A DNA stretch of 64,000 bases, taken from positions 315,242,092-315,306,091 of the forward strand of contig OY282558.1 of NCBI GenBank assembly GCA_958295665.1, in the 5' to 3' direction. The stretch is from Tipula vernalis. Lineage: Eukaryota > Arthropoda > Insecta > Diptera > Tipulidae. The number at the start of each line of letters is the position of its first letter. Position 1 is the first letter of the stretch. The notes below the pieces were generated by a model, which did not search any database, was not told where the DNA came from, and was given only the letters and a program-made list of their open reading frames with translations. Positions 49,768 through 60,499 of this stretch are shown here, piece by piece. Made by a program: the position numbers and the translations under genes.

Positions 49768-52700
49768 ATCTGGAATAAAACTTTATTTTTTTTTGGCATT
49801 TTAAATTAAAGATTATATTTTGTTTTTAATTTTTGTATTAAATTATTAAATTAAAATTATAATGAAAAATTAAATTAAAAATATGTTAATTAGATAAAAA
49901 TTGTTTGATTTATTGATTTATTCCAATGCTTTTTGGTATACAACATTTTTAGTTGTACCTTCAGGTGCGTACACATATAATAATGAAGGTTTTCCTACAC
50001 GTGAGCATCCAACATATAACTGACCGTGTGAGAAGCATGGATATTCCAAATTTAGACCACAAACTTGAAATGACTGACCTTGTGATTTGTTTATAGTCAT
50101 AGCAAAAGCTAGACGTATTGGAAATTGTATTCTTTTAAAATTAAATGGCACATCTGATGGAATTATTGGAATGCGTGGGATTAAAACCTCTTCACCTTTG
50201 TATTTGCTAGTTAATATGGTTGCTTTAATGACATTTGTCATTAATTTTTTAACAGCAAGTCGTGTACCATTACAAAGTTTTGGTTGATTAATATTACGTA
50301 ATAAAATGATTGGTACACCAATTTTTAATTGAAGAATATGTGGTACTATTCCAGGCAAATCTAATGAATTTAAAAATTCTGTAGGATAATTTACCACTTC
50401 GTCTTGATCTATAACACAATCTATTGATTTATATGCAAATGACCCACCTACAATTTTATTTTGAATGGCAATATTTATATCATTAACGTCTTTGTTTTTT
50501 GCTGCCAATATTGCTCGTTCAGTTAACCAATTATGATTTTTGTATTGTTGTACAATATCTGAATATACGCTTTCAATTAATTCTTCTTTTGATTCTTTTA
50601 AAATACAAAAATTATGTGGAAATGTAATTAAACCAGTTGAAATATCAAATGGAATTTTTCCATTTCCAATGTCCAATAATTGTTTGGAAAATGTTACAGC
50701 GGATTCATCGTTTTGCAAATGAACACGCATATTTCTTGTTAAATTTAATTTTTGAACGTTTCTCCATAAATTAGATGATTTTAAACACGCATTTAATTCA
50801 TCAGCTGAAGTTGATCGTGGTATAACAGGTAGTGTCTGTCTATAATCGCCTGATAATAATACTGTTGTACCACCGAATAACTGTTGATTATTGCGTAAAT
50901 CTTTAATTGTTTTATCTAATGCTTCTAATGATTTTTTATGTGCCATTGTGCATTCGTCCCAGATTATTATTTTGCATTGTTGCAATACTTTTGCCATTCC
51001 TGATGTTTTTGATATGTTACATGTTGGTGTTTCAATTATTTGCATATTTAATGGAAGTATTAATGCTGCATGAGCAGTCCTACCGCCATCTAATAATGTT
51101 GCTGCTATACCTGAAGAAGCAATTGCTAATGCTATGTTTTTTTGAGATCTTATATTTACCAAAAATAATGATATCAAAAATGGTTTTCCGGTTCCTCCTG
51201 GAGCATCTAAAAAGTATAATCCACCTCTTTGATTATTTATAGCTGACAGAATTGTATCATAAACATGGTTTTGTTGTTGATTCATTTTTTGTAAATTTTC
51301 TTGTAAATATTCATTTAATAAATGTATATCAAAGTTTTGTTCGCGTTGGATTTCAATATTGGTGATATCATTTACTAAACGATTGGGCGCTGTCAATCCT
51401 AATTGTGATAATGTTTTGTTTGCAATTGATAAACAAATATCTTCAATTAAAATTAATGTTCGATTATACATATCTATTGTGAATTGTAAATCATAATTTA
51501 GTGTATTTGAACGTATACGATGTAAAATGTCTTCCGTCATAGAATCTTTATATTTTTCCCATAATTGTAATGGACTTGATGGAAAACATGTTGTTATTAT
51601 TATGGAAAATAGTATACGTATTTGATGTGGTGCAGAAGAAATCGATGCATCGGCAATTGTATTATCCCAATTTTCATCGTTTTCAAGCAAATTTAATAGT
51701 TGATATGCTTCTCGATATGTTACACATATATTATTATTTACTGTTCTTAAATTTTCGAATGATGATGGTCCATGAACATTAACTAATAATAAACGTAAAT
51801 AGTAGCAATCTGCATTGTTTGGGTGTACAGGATATAATCTTCCTAAGGCATGGGTAGAAAATATATTTATTTGGCCTTCAACTCGAGTTCCTTGTTTACG
51901 ACGTTCAAATATTTTTTTAGATATGTTCCAAGTGTAATATGTTGGAATATCTGAATATAATAATGTTTTTGCGAATGAATCAGTTTGACATAATGAAAAA
52001 AATGCAGTTAATGTTGTTAGTGGTGGTTGTTCTGCTCTTTGTAGTGCATTTTGTGTAGTAAAGTAAACTCTTTGTCCATTTTCAAGATGAATCGCTAAAT
52101 GAACAACGGTTGGATGTCGTTCATGTATTGGAAATGATGAAATTCGCCAGACAGCTTCATTGCTACTTATATAACGTCCCATTTGATATTGTGTAATTTC
52201 ATCAATATTTGTGTTAGTATTAGATGTTACACTGAAAACTGCCATATCACTCCCTTTGTTTACATATTTGCAAATATATTTTATTGATTTCACGGAATTG
52301 CAATATTCAACGTTGATATGTGCTTTATATGCTTTAGATAATAGTGGTGAATACGGTACATCTATTATCTATTTCAATTTCTTCATTTTTAATTTTTATA
52401 ATGAAAGATTGACCATTATCCTCAATTGAGCGCCGAAGATATAATGGATAACCATCAATGCCTGTAATTGATTCTGATATTAATGCTCTTGGGTATCGTT
52501 TTGAGCACTTACCGTTAATCATGCAAGATGAATTGATGTTATATGCACCACATGGACCATGAATCATATTTTGTTTAATAATTTCAAATAATTCTGGATC
52601 AGTTGTTAAATCTGGAATTTCTGCAGAAATTACATTATCAGCTTCGTTTGGTGTTATTTGTGCTACTAACCAAATTAAAATGTGGGCATGTGGCAATCCT

Positions 52701-53279
52701 CTTTTCTGCCATTCGATGGAATACATCCAGCAACGTGTTTCGCCAAAAATTTCATGTTTCGTTATTTAATCCAGTAATGACTTAAGTTTCTGTTTAAAGA
52801 CACGTGCTATAATATCATGACGATCTGTATATGTTTGACCTTGAAATAAATTTTGTTTTATTTCATCCCATTTGGGATTACATGTGAAGGTTATAAATAA
52901 ATCTGGGCGTCCGTACTTTCTAACATATGACATTGCATCTTGTGCATATTCATGCATATGTCTTGGACTTCCAGTGAACGTTGGTGGTAAAATTGTCATT
53001 CTTCCAATATTGCTGACATTTCCATCATTATTTATTGCATCACGAAGATGTATGTATTCTTCTGAACGTAATTTTTTTTGATTTAATCGAATATATAATA
53101 AACGTTCTGTTTCTATTTTCGCGTACATATCAACAATATATTGATGAAATAATTGGCGATATTTTAATATATGATTTTCTTCATTTTCCCGTACCATAAG
53201 TCTATCTTCTAATATATAATTCACAGTGTGCGGCCGTAACGCTTTTCTTATATTTCCAATTTAGATGCTTGAATTTTAT

Positions 53280-53650
53280 AACTGAGTAGTCCGAGTGATA
53301 TAGGTGGTGACGTTTTAACAAGGAACTTCGAATAGAAAATGTTTCGGGTTCGATGCTCATCGAAGTACTTATTAATTTTAATAATTTTTTTGCCTATAAC
53401 GGTATTTCATTTTTTCAATACGAATTGAAAAACATAAAATTTTATATTGAAGACAATGATTGTAATGTAATATGTATACATTTTTTAAAACTGTAATGTA
53501 CATTTAGGCTGGTACCGAAAATTATTTTTCGATATTCAATTTTTTCCAATAAGCTTTCGGGTTCGATCCTCACCAAGAACGGTTTGCATAATTTTTTTTT
53601 TTTCATTTTATAACGGCATTTCATTACAACATACCGAATTGAAAACTATA
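53280..53650 (+). repeat. two tRNA-derived SINE-like units
   Basis: Unit 1 has an A-box-like GTAGTCCGAGTGATATAGG (53286-53304) and B-box-like GGTTCGATGC (53347-53356). Unit 2 has GGTTCGATCC (53560-53569). Both are followed by a similar tail with ATAACGGTATTTCATT and GAATTGAAAA. Together they look like two diverged tRNA-Ser/Leu-like SINE copies in the nested Helitron's 5' region. A complete tRNA cloverleaf is not present. Confidence 0.4.
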
Positions 53651-54241
53651 TCCTCTTTATTTATTATTAAATAATATACCCAGTGTGGGGCGAGACGCTA
53701 TATGTATAATTATACACCCCACACACTAACACTACTACAAACTAAATGCACCAACACCTCATTGTATCAATATTTCGCGTATAATACGGCCCGCTGTAAA
53801 TTTCAGCTAAGTGAGCCTTTTTTAATTCGTGGAGCCCTTTCGATGCAATCATGACCATAGGAATCATTGTAAAATTAGTTTCAAATACTCATATAGGTAT
53901 CGGGTGTGTTTATAAAAATAAGAAACTGAAATTTATTTTATTTCTTCAATTGTTTTGTTTAGTTCTTATGTTTTACGTGTGAATAAACTGTTAAAATTGT
54001 GTCATTTTATTGAATTTAAAGATAGGTTTTTATTATTGCACTAACGTGTGAAAAATTAGAGCGAAACTTTCGCTCAATTTTTAACGAATTTACACAGACG
54101 TTGTGTAAATAGATTTGTTATATAGACCTTAATAAATGTAAGCAATATTAAAACTTTTGAAATGTCAATGTTCCCGAAAAAGATTAAATTATTTAAATTT
54201 TACTTTACATGAGAAATCAAAATTTTAAACTTTTTAACTAG

Positions 54242-57200
54242 AATGGAACGAGAAACTCCGGAAGGACGGAAATTGCGTTTGAATTGTGAACGACAACTAA
54301 GGTGGAGAAATCGACAGTTGCAAGATGGTCGTCAACCAATAATGAGCAAAAACGCCAACGACTTTTAAATAAAATGCCGGGAGAAGGCATAATTCGCAGA
54401 GCTCATAATGCAAATCGGATGCGAAGATCCATGGCGGAAAAATGTTTCAGCATTGGGCTGTTGATGATCATCTGCAAGTTGAAGCCAACAATTTGAACTT
54501 TGTGCGCAATCAGCAGGGACGTTTTGAATAATGTGGCAGTTCGTCATGGAACTACAGTTGGTCGATCTGTCATCTTGCCATCTTCATTTCAAGGTTCCCT
54601 TCGCAACATGCGCGAAAAGTATCACGACTCTATGGCAATTGTGGCAAATTACGGCAAGCCTGATCTTTTCATTACTATGACATGCAATCCCAATTGGCCA
54701 GAGATTCGAGAGAACCTTTTTCCTGTACAACAGCCCGGTAACAGACCAGATTTGGTTGCTCGAGTGTTCAGCATTAAGTTGAAAGCACTACTCGATGACA
54801 TAGTAAAGAACAAGGTTTTTGGAAATGTCATTGCATACGTTTACACGATTGAGTTTCAAAAAATAGGACTTCCCCATGCTCACATGCTCTTCATTCTGGC
54901 CAATGACTCAAAAATCGACACAGCCAAGAAGATTGATCGATTTGTGTGCGCTGAGATCCCTGAACAGCAACTGGAACCCATATTGCATGAAATCGTTGTT
55001 CGCTCGATGATACATGGACCTTGCGACAATGAGAACCCACTTGCACCTTGCATGGAAAAAGGTGAATGTGCAAAAAGATTTCAGAAATCCTTTTGCAAGG
55101 AAACGTTAACCGAAGTTAATGGTTTTCCCATTTATCGTCATCGTGAAGGAATTGAGATTCAAATAGGAGAAAGGAAAATTGATAATCGTCATGTCGTTCA
55201 CATTAACGTCGAATCCTGCCAAACCGTTCAAGCAATCAAGTACATTTTCAAATATATATACAAAGGATATGATTGTGCTTCTGTTGAATTAAGTGCACAA
55301 GGACCGATTGTTCATGATGAAATTAAGCAATTTCTCGATGCGCGTTATGTTTGTGCTCCTGAAGCAATTTGGCGACTGCTCGAAAATCTAATGAACGATC
55401 GATCGCATGTTGTTTATCGTCTTGCCATCCATCTTCCTGACGAACAAATGGTTTATTTTCAAGACGGCCCTGAAGATGCTGCAGCTGATCGAGCTCAACA
55501 CCGATACACACATCTGACTGCATGGTTTGAGCTTAACAAGCACGAAGACGAGAATGCTCGACAATATTTGTATTCCGAAATTTCTGAGCATTACGTATTT
55601 GACAAAACTTTTTGCATTTGGAAAGTTCGCAAGCAGAGAGGAGATAGGATTATCACTCGAATGTATGCTGTCAGTCCGAAAGATCGCGAGCGCTTTTATT
55701 TGAGACTGCTATTACAACACGTTCGTGGAGCTCAAAGTTTTACCGATCTTAAGACCGTCGATTCAGTGATTTTTGACACCTTCAATGATGCAGCACGAGC
55801 CATGAACCTTCTTGAGGATGATAGCGAATGGGAACGATGTTTAAGTGAAGCAAGTCATGTGTGCATGCCGCATCAAATTCGCCTAACATTTGCTTTGATT
55901 TGTGTCTTCAATTCGCCAGAAAATCCTCTTGCGCTTTTCGAGCAATTCAAGGAGTATTTAATCGCCGACTACATCATGTATTTCGATCACATAACCGCTG
56001 AAAAGAAACTGCTTCAAGACATTGAGGTTATTTTGCGCATGAATAGCATGAAATGCACAGATTTTCGCTAGCAAGCTCAAATGGCCATAAACTTTATCGC
56101 CACCCTTAACCCAATGCAGCGTGCCATTTTCAAAGAGATTGCTGCTGTAATTGATGATTCGATGGCTGAGTCGAGATTTTTCTTCCTCGACGGTCCTGGC
56201 GGTTCGGGAAAAACTTACCTTTACAAAAATTTAATGAGTTATGTAAGAGGCCAGGGTAAAGTTGTTCATGCTTTCGCCACGACAGGAATTGCAGCGGATT
56301 TATTAGTTGGTGGTAGAACTGCCCACAGTGGTTTCAAAATCCCGCTTTCTGCTAACGAAACATCGGTGTCATCCATCAAAATCCCCTCGCAGGGATCCAT
56401 TAAATTACGAGAAGCTGCAATGCTCATTATCGATGAGGCTTCAATGCTTTCTTCGCATTCTCTTCGAGTGATTGATCTGCTTCTGCGAGGAATCATGAAT
56501 AATATTCGTCCTTTCGGTGGCAAGCTTCTCATCCTTGGCGGTGACTTTCGACAAACCTCAAATGTTGTTCCCAGAGGAAAAAATGCTGATATCATCGAAA
56601 TGTGCGTGAAAAATTCTCTTTTGTGGCGGCATGTGAAGCAGCGAACTCTCATCACCAACATGCGAACATTGGGCAAACGAGAGTTCAACGAATGGGTTTT
56701 GCAATTGGGCGATGGCAGATTGCGAAATGATCTGGAAGAAGCCGATCCCGATTTAGTCGAAATTCCTGAGGAAATGATAGAGCGTGAAAACATCATTCGA
56801 TCAATTTTTGGAGTTGAAATTCGAACAACAACTGCTGATGAAATCGCCGATGTCGCCAACAAGATCATTCTCAGTCCAAAAAATGTTCATGTCACAAAGC
56901 TCAACAATGCCATTCTCGATCTTTTACCGGGAGATGCAACAACCTTCCTGAGCATTGACTCAATGATCTCCGACGACCCGAACGATGCAATCGATTTTCC
57001 AATCGAATTTTTGAATTCTCAGAACCCTTCTGGCATGCCTCCTCATTCACTGAAATTGAAAGTTGGTGCGTTCATCATGTTGCTAAGGAATTTGGATCCA
57101 AAGAAGGGACTTCTGAATGGAACTCGATTGATCGTGAAAAAGCTGTTCAGGAATTGTATCAAGGCGGAAATAATCGCAGGCAGCAATAAGGGAGCGGAAG

Positions 57201-57510
57201 TTTGCATCCCCCGAATCGACTTGGAACCAAGCGAGAGCAGCTTAGGATTTCAAATGAAGCGACGACAATTTACAATCATTTTGGCTTTTGCAATGACGAT
57301 TAACAAGGCTCAGGGACAATCATTCGATAAGGTTGGGGTGTTTTTACCAGAACCTGTTTTGCTCATGGCCAGCTTTATGTAGCTTTAACGCGAGTACGAA
57401 ATCATGAAAACCTTAGAGTGCTGATCAACAATTTCTCATACCAAGGCGCAATAATAAATGATAACTGTACATTTACAAGAAACGTTGTGATAAAAGAATT
57501 ATTGAATTAA
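54242..57510 (+). pseudogene. nested Helitron Rep-helicase, internally deleted
   Basis: ATG 54242 opens METRETPEG-like sequence (MERETPEGRKLRLNCERQLR), frameshifts, and reaches MRRSMAEKCF, then jumps to HWAVDDHLQVEANNLNFVRN, so about 250 residues of the usual N-terminal region are missing. The main frame (from about 54515) has GRSVILPSSFQGSLRNMREK, DLFITMTCNPNWPEI, GLPHAHMLFIL (HUH motif) and IKYIFKYIYKGYD (two Tyr). A TAG at 56069-56071 precedes the helicase, with DGPGGSGKTYL (intact Walker A), LIIDEASM (Walker B) and MTINKAQGQSF. A one-base loss near 57355 shifts HGQLYVALTRVR out of frame; it ends at 57510. Confidence 0.93.
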
Positions 57511-59234
57511 TATTAAATTGTCTTATTTCGTATTACTTTAGGAAAAAAAAAACATTTTACTTTTCAGGCTTTTCAGGCCATATTACGTAACGCTTCATGG
57601 GGGTGGCTTCATGATTTGTTACGATTTGTTAAAGATCGGGAGGAGTGAACATAGGTAGATCATATCATTGATAGCCCGTTTTCTTAATTGAAAAATTCAC
57701 TTTCACGTGATTAAAATAATTTAAAAATGTGAATACTTTTATGTTACGCCTGGGAGAGGGAGGGGTTTTGAAATATGTTACGATCTTTTAGGAAGGGGAA
57801 GTAAGGGGTATAAAAAGTAAATAAATATGTGAACTACTATATATTGAGTTTTCAGAAACTTCCGTCAGTTTTGACGGGTAATTACTAGTATGAATAATAA
57901 TTCATAGCACTTACTTTTTTATTTAATTCTTCACCTATATTAATTATTAATATAATATTTATTTTGTTTAATAGAAAAATTTAATAAATATTTGTTTACC
58001 ATTTACTGGATTTATCATTTTAATTTGAATATGATATCCATCTTGTCCTTGCCAAAATATAATTGGATATTGTAATGCATCATAAGACCTATGTGTTTCA
58101 CAAACACGTTGAAGTCTATCATTTCTGCGATGTAATATAATGTCACGTGATTCAAATTGGTCTCCAGCAATAACTGTCGCAACTTCATTGATTGTTGGTG
58201 CATTAAATCTTCTAGAGTGTTCTCCAATAGGAGTTTTATCGGCTCTAATTACTATTCTATGATTATCCGATGGCATTTTTTCAAGTGACGTTTTAAATAA
58301 TTTAATTAGTTCATTATGTTCATGAAATAAATTTTGTAATGATTCTATAATTACTCTTCTTGTACATGAATTGATTTCACAACGTACATTTAATTCATCA
58401 TCAGAATTTCCAATAAAATAAATTTGTAGAAATTTATGTGTATCATCTGGAAGTGGTAATAAAGAACCTGCTGAGTGATAAATTTGGCCTTGAACTTTGA
58501 ATGTTGGCATGAAATTATCAGTAATAATATTTGTAGCACCAAAAGAAGTCATTTGAAAAGAGTTATTGTATTTTCGAATGTTTGATAAAAAATGCTTCGA
58601 CTGTCGTGTTGTTTCCGAAATTAATGTTAGCAATGGCTCTGGTGGATCAATTAAATCTGGCAAATTTACCTTACCATTTGCACAACACAAGCCATGAGCT
58701 TCATTTTTGAATTTTAAAGCTTTGCAATGCACACAAATGTTATTCATACCGCTTATAGTAATAATTGGATTTAAGCTATAATCAATTGTATGATCATAAC
58801 GAAAAGCAAGCTTATTAAATATTATCCTATTTGTATTTGATGTGCTTCTTCTTGCTTGTCTATTTCCAATTCTATTTGATTCATTTCTTAATTCGTATTG
58901 TTCAGCTGATTCATTTGCACGTAGCTGTGATATTTGCAATCTAACCCTTCCAATCCGTTCTCTATGTTCAGCTGGTGTTTCATTTGAACGTCGTGTTCTT
59001 ATTTGATTGTTTCGACATGTGTTGCGACCAATATTTGAAACTTTACGTGGCATTTTAATTTTCACATATAAAATCTGCATAACAAATAAATAAAAATGTC
59101 TATTTAACTTAACCTCGTATCATACATTTTTTATTTATTACCTTTAAATTCTTTTTAATACTTTATAAATTTTTTTGATTTAAAATATCCGTATTATGTA
59201 AAAATATTGATTAGAATAAAACTCCAAATGTCTT

Positions 59235-59750
59235 TAAGCGCGGCCTACCCGTGGTGGATTTAATTTGCGTAAAAGAATTATTGGCATACCAATTTTTAAT
59301 TGTAGAATGTGGCGTGGATTTCCAGGCAAATCAAGTGAATTTAGAAATTGAACCCAGTTCACAATTTCATCTGGATCCATAACGCAATCAATGGATTTGT
59401 ATGTTTTGGTTTGGCCACAAATCTTACTTTAAATGTCAATATTAAAGTCACTAACGCAATGATTTGTATAATTAAGTGCACTATTGGGATATACAGTTAA
59501 AATTAAATCTTCTTTTGATTCATTTGTAACACAGAAATCGAGAGGCAATGTTATTAATCCTGTTTTATATCTATAGCAATTTTTCTGTTTCCAATATCCA
59601 ATAATTGGTTGGCAAATAAATGGGATGATGCATCGGTTTGTAATTGTGCCCGCATGTTTACAGTAAGTTATAGTTTTTGAACAAATGAGATGATTCTAAA
59701 CACGCGTTTAATTCATCTGCTGGTTTTGATCGTGTGATGACTGAAATATT
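59235..59750 (-). pseudogene. extra Helitron helicase fragment
   Basis: On the minus strand [75 protein letters not shown] and [18 protein letters not shown] match residues of the outer Helitron's C-terminal helicase (compare 50810-50290) with clear divergence, stops and a deletion. It lies upstream of the outer gene's start, where no helicase end should be, so it is a remnant of a second copy. Confidence 0.85.
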
Positions 59751-60499
59751 GTTTTATTTTTTGTATTATTATTATTTCGCAACACACCGTAATGTGCATT
59801 CGTTTGTAGAATAGTTTTTTTTCTTTTTTAAAGATATACCCAACGATACTTTTTAAAATCTAGTGAAAATAATTTTTTATACTTGAAAAAAAAAAAAAAA
59901 AAAAAAAATCTTGCGCTATCTATCGGACAAAAAATAAACTATACAAAAACACTCCTCACGACCCATAGAACACACATACAAATTTTTATTAAAATCGGTG
60001 CGGTGGTTCTTAAGTTTTAGTGTTACAAACACACACGTCATTTTTATATATATAGAGATATGTATTGTAATTATGTTTGTATATAAAGTGTCCCATTTAA
60101 AACCTGACCAATAATATAATTTCTTATATTTATCCTATAGGTTGGCTACTTAAAGAGGAAGTTAACAGCAAAAAAAAAAAATTATGAAGTCGTTTTTAGA
60201 ATTATTGCAACTGATGAAATATACTTCCAATACAACCTGAAAGGAGTAATGAATAAAATTTTACTATGGGTCGGAAGCTATTTCATACTATTTTATGCAG
60301 TAGGTTAATTAAATATCATAACCCCCAATTGCAAAAGTTCTCTAGTCTAACTAATAATTGAAAACATTAATAAAAAATGAATTATATATATTTCAACTTA
60401 CAGAAGCTTGTGGCCTTCATATAACAGAATTTGAATTTGAAATGAGAAAACTTCTATTGAAATCACATAATATAGGCACAACAAAGCTATAAGCACAAG

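Larger units (their letters stand above)
53205..57888 (+). mobile_element. nested Helitron, 4.7 kb
   Basis: It starts TCTTCTAATATATAATTCAC at 53205 and ends with a hairpin CCGTCAGTTTTGACGG (57862-57877) followed by GTAATTACTAG at 57888. The flanks are A (53204) and T (57889). The insertion divides a TAT codon of the outer Helitron, with NYYS on one side and RLMV on the other, so both borders are exact. Its Rep-helicase belongs to a different subfamily from the outer copy. Confidence 0.95.
49918..59080 (-). pseudogene. outer Helitron Rep-helicase, split and mutated
   Basis: The N-terminal exon (59080-58000) carries a Cys-rich finger (NICVHCKALKFKNEAHGLCC) and ends YPIIFWQGQDGYHIQIKM, INPVN-G. 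A 65-bp intron (57999-57935, GTAAAC...TATAG) follows in phase 1, then GEELNKKVSAMNYYS to 57889, where the nested Helitron enters. From 53204 it continues RLMVRENEENH, GLPHAHILIWL (HUH Rep motif), IKYICKYVNKG (two catalytic Tyr), LDAPGGTGKPFLISL (Walker A), IIWDECTM (Walker B) and MTINKSQGQSF, ending at 49918. Lesions: the nested insert, a TAA at 52766-52768, a frameshift near 52355-52365 (after IEIDNR), and Pro in place of Ser/Thr after the Walker A Lys. Rep nicks and joins DNA and the helicase unwinds it for rolling-circle transposition. Confidence 0.92.
49356..60058 (-). mobile_element. outer Helitron, 10.7 kb with nested insert
   Basis: On the minus strand the 5' end is TCTCTATATATATAAAAATG (60058 downward) and the 3' end is a GC-rich stretch finishing GGGTACAGCTAG at 49356. 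The flanks are A at 49355 and T at 60059, the A^T target of Helitrons, with no duplication. The interruption of the DUF4806-like intron at these exact bases supports both ends. Without the nested Helitron it is 6.0 kb. It also carries the LTR-like repeat at 49413-49767 and a helicase fragment near its 5' end. Confidence 0.88.
48604..60492 (+). pseudogene. DUF4806-like gene split by a Helitron
   Basis: Exon 1 begins at ATG 48604 and ends KKMES at 48780 with a GTAAGA donor. A second exon after TTTCAG (from 48841) encodes a coiled-coil (KLLEKKIDNLKKKQSRF). A third region ends MLLPIENKSDLLDMEKKLAD and NYREKL|GTAAAT at 49333. After the 10.7-kb insert, TATAG at 60140 is followed by VGYLKRKLTAKKKNYEVVFR, IIATDEIYFQYNLKGVMNK to 60303 (donor GTTAAT). 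A last exon (60405-60492) reads EACGLHITEFEFEMRKLLLK and ends in TAA. The LPI...YREKLVGYL, FQYNLKG order resembles DUF4806 proteins. Exon 2 has two in-frame stops and the third a frameshift, so it is a decayed gene. It may have been a second gene of the upstream EnSpm-like element. Confidence 0.6.

Noticed and set aside
53347..53356. A functional tRNA gene
   Set aside because: Only box-like motifs are present; acceptor and anticodon stems do not pair.
56266..56868. 200-codon minus-strand frame
   Set aside because: Antisense shadow of the nested Helitron helicase, reflecting its codon composition.
59887..59911. Poly-A run as a SINE or LINE tail
   Set aside because: It lies within the outer Helitron and no retroposon body precedes it.
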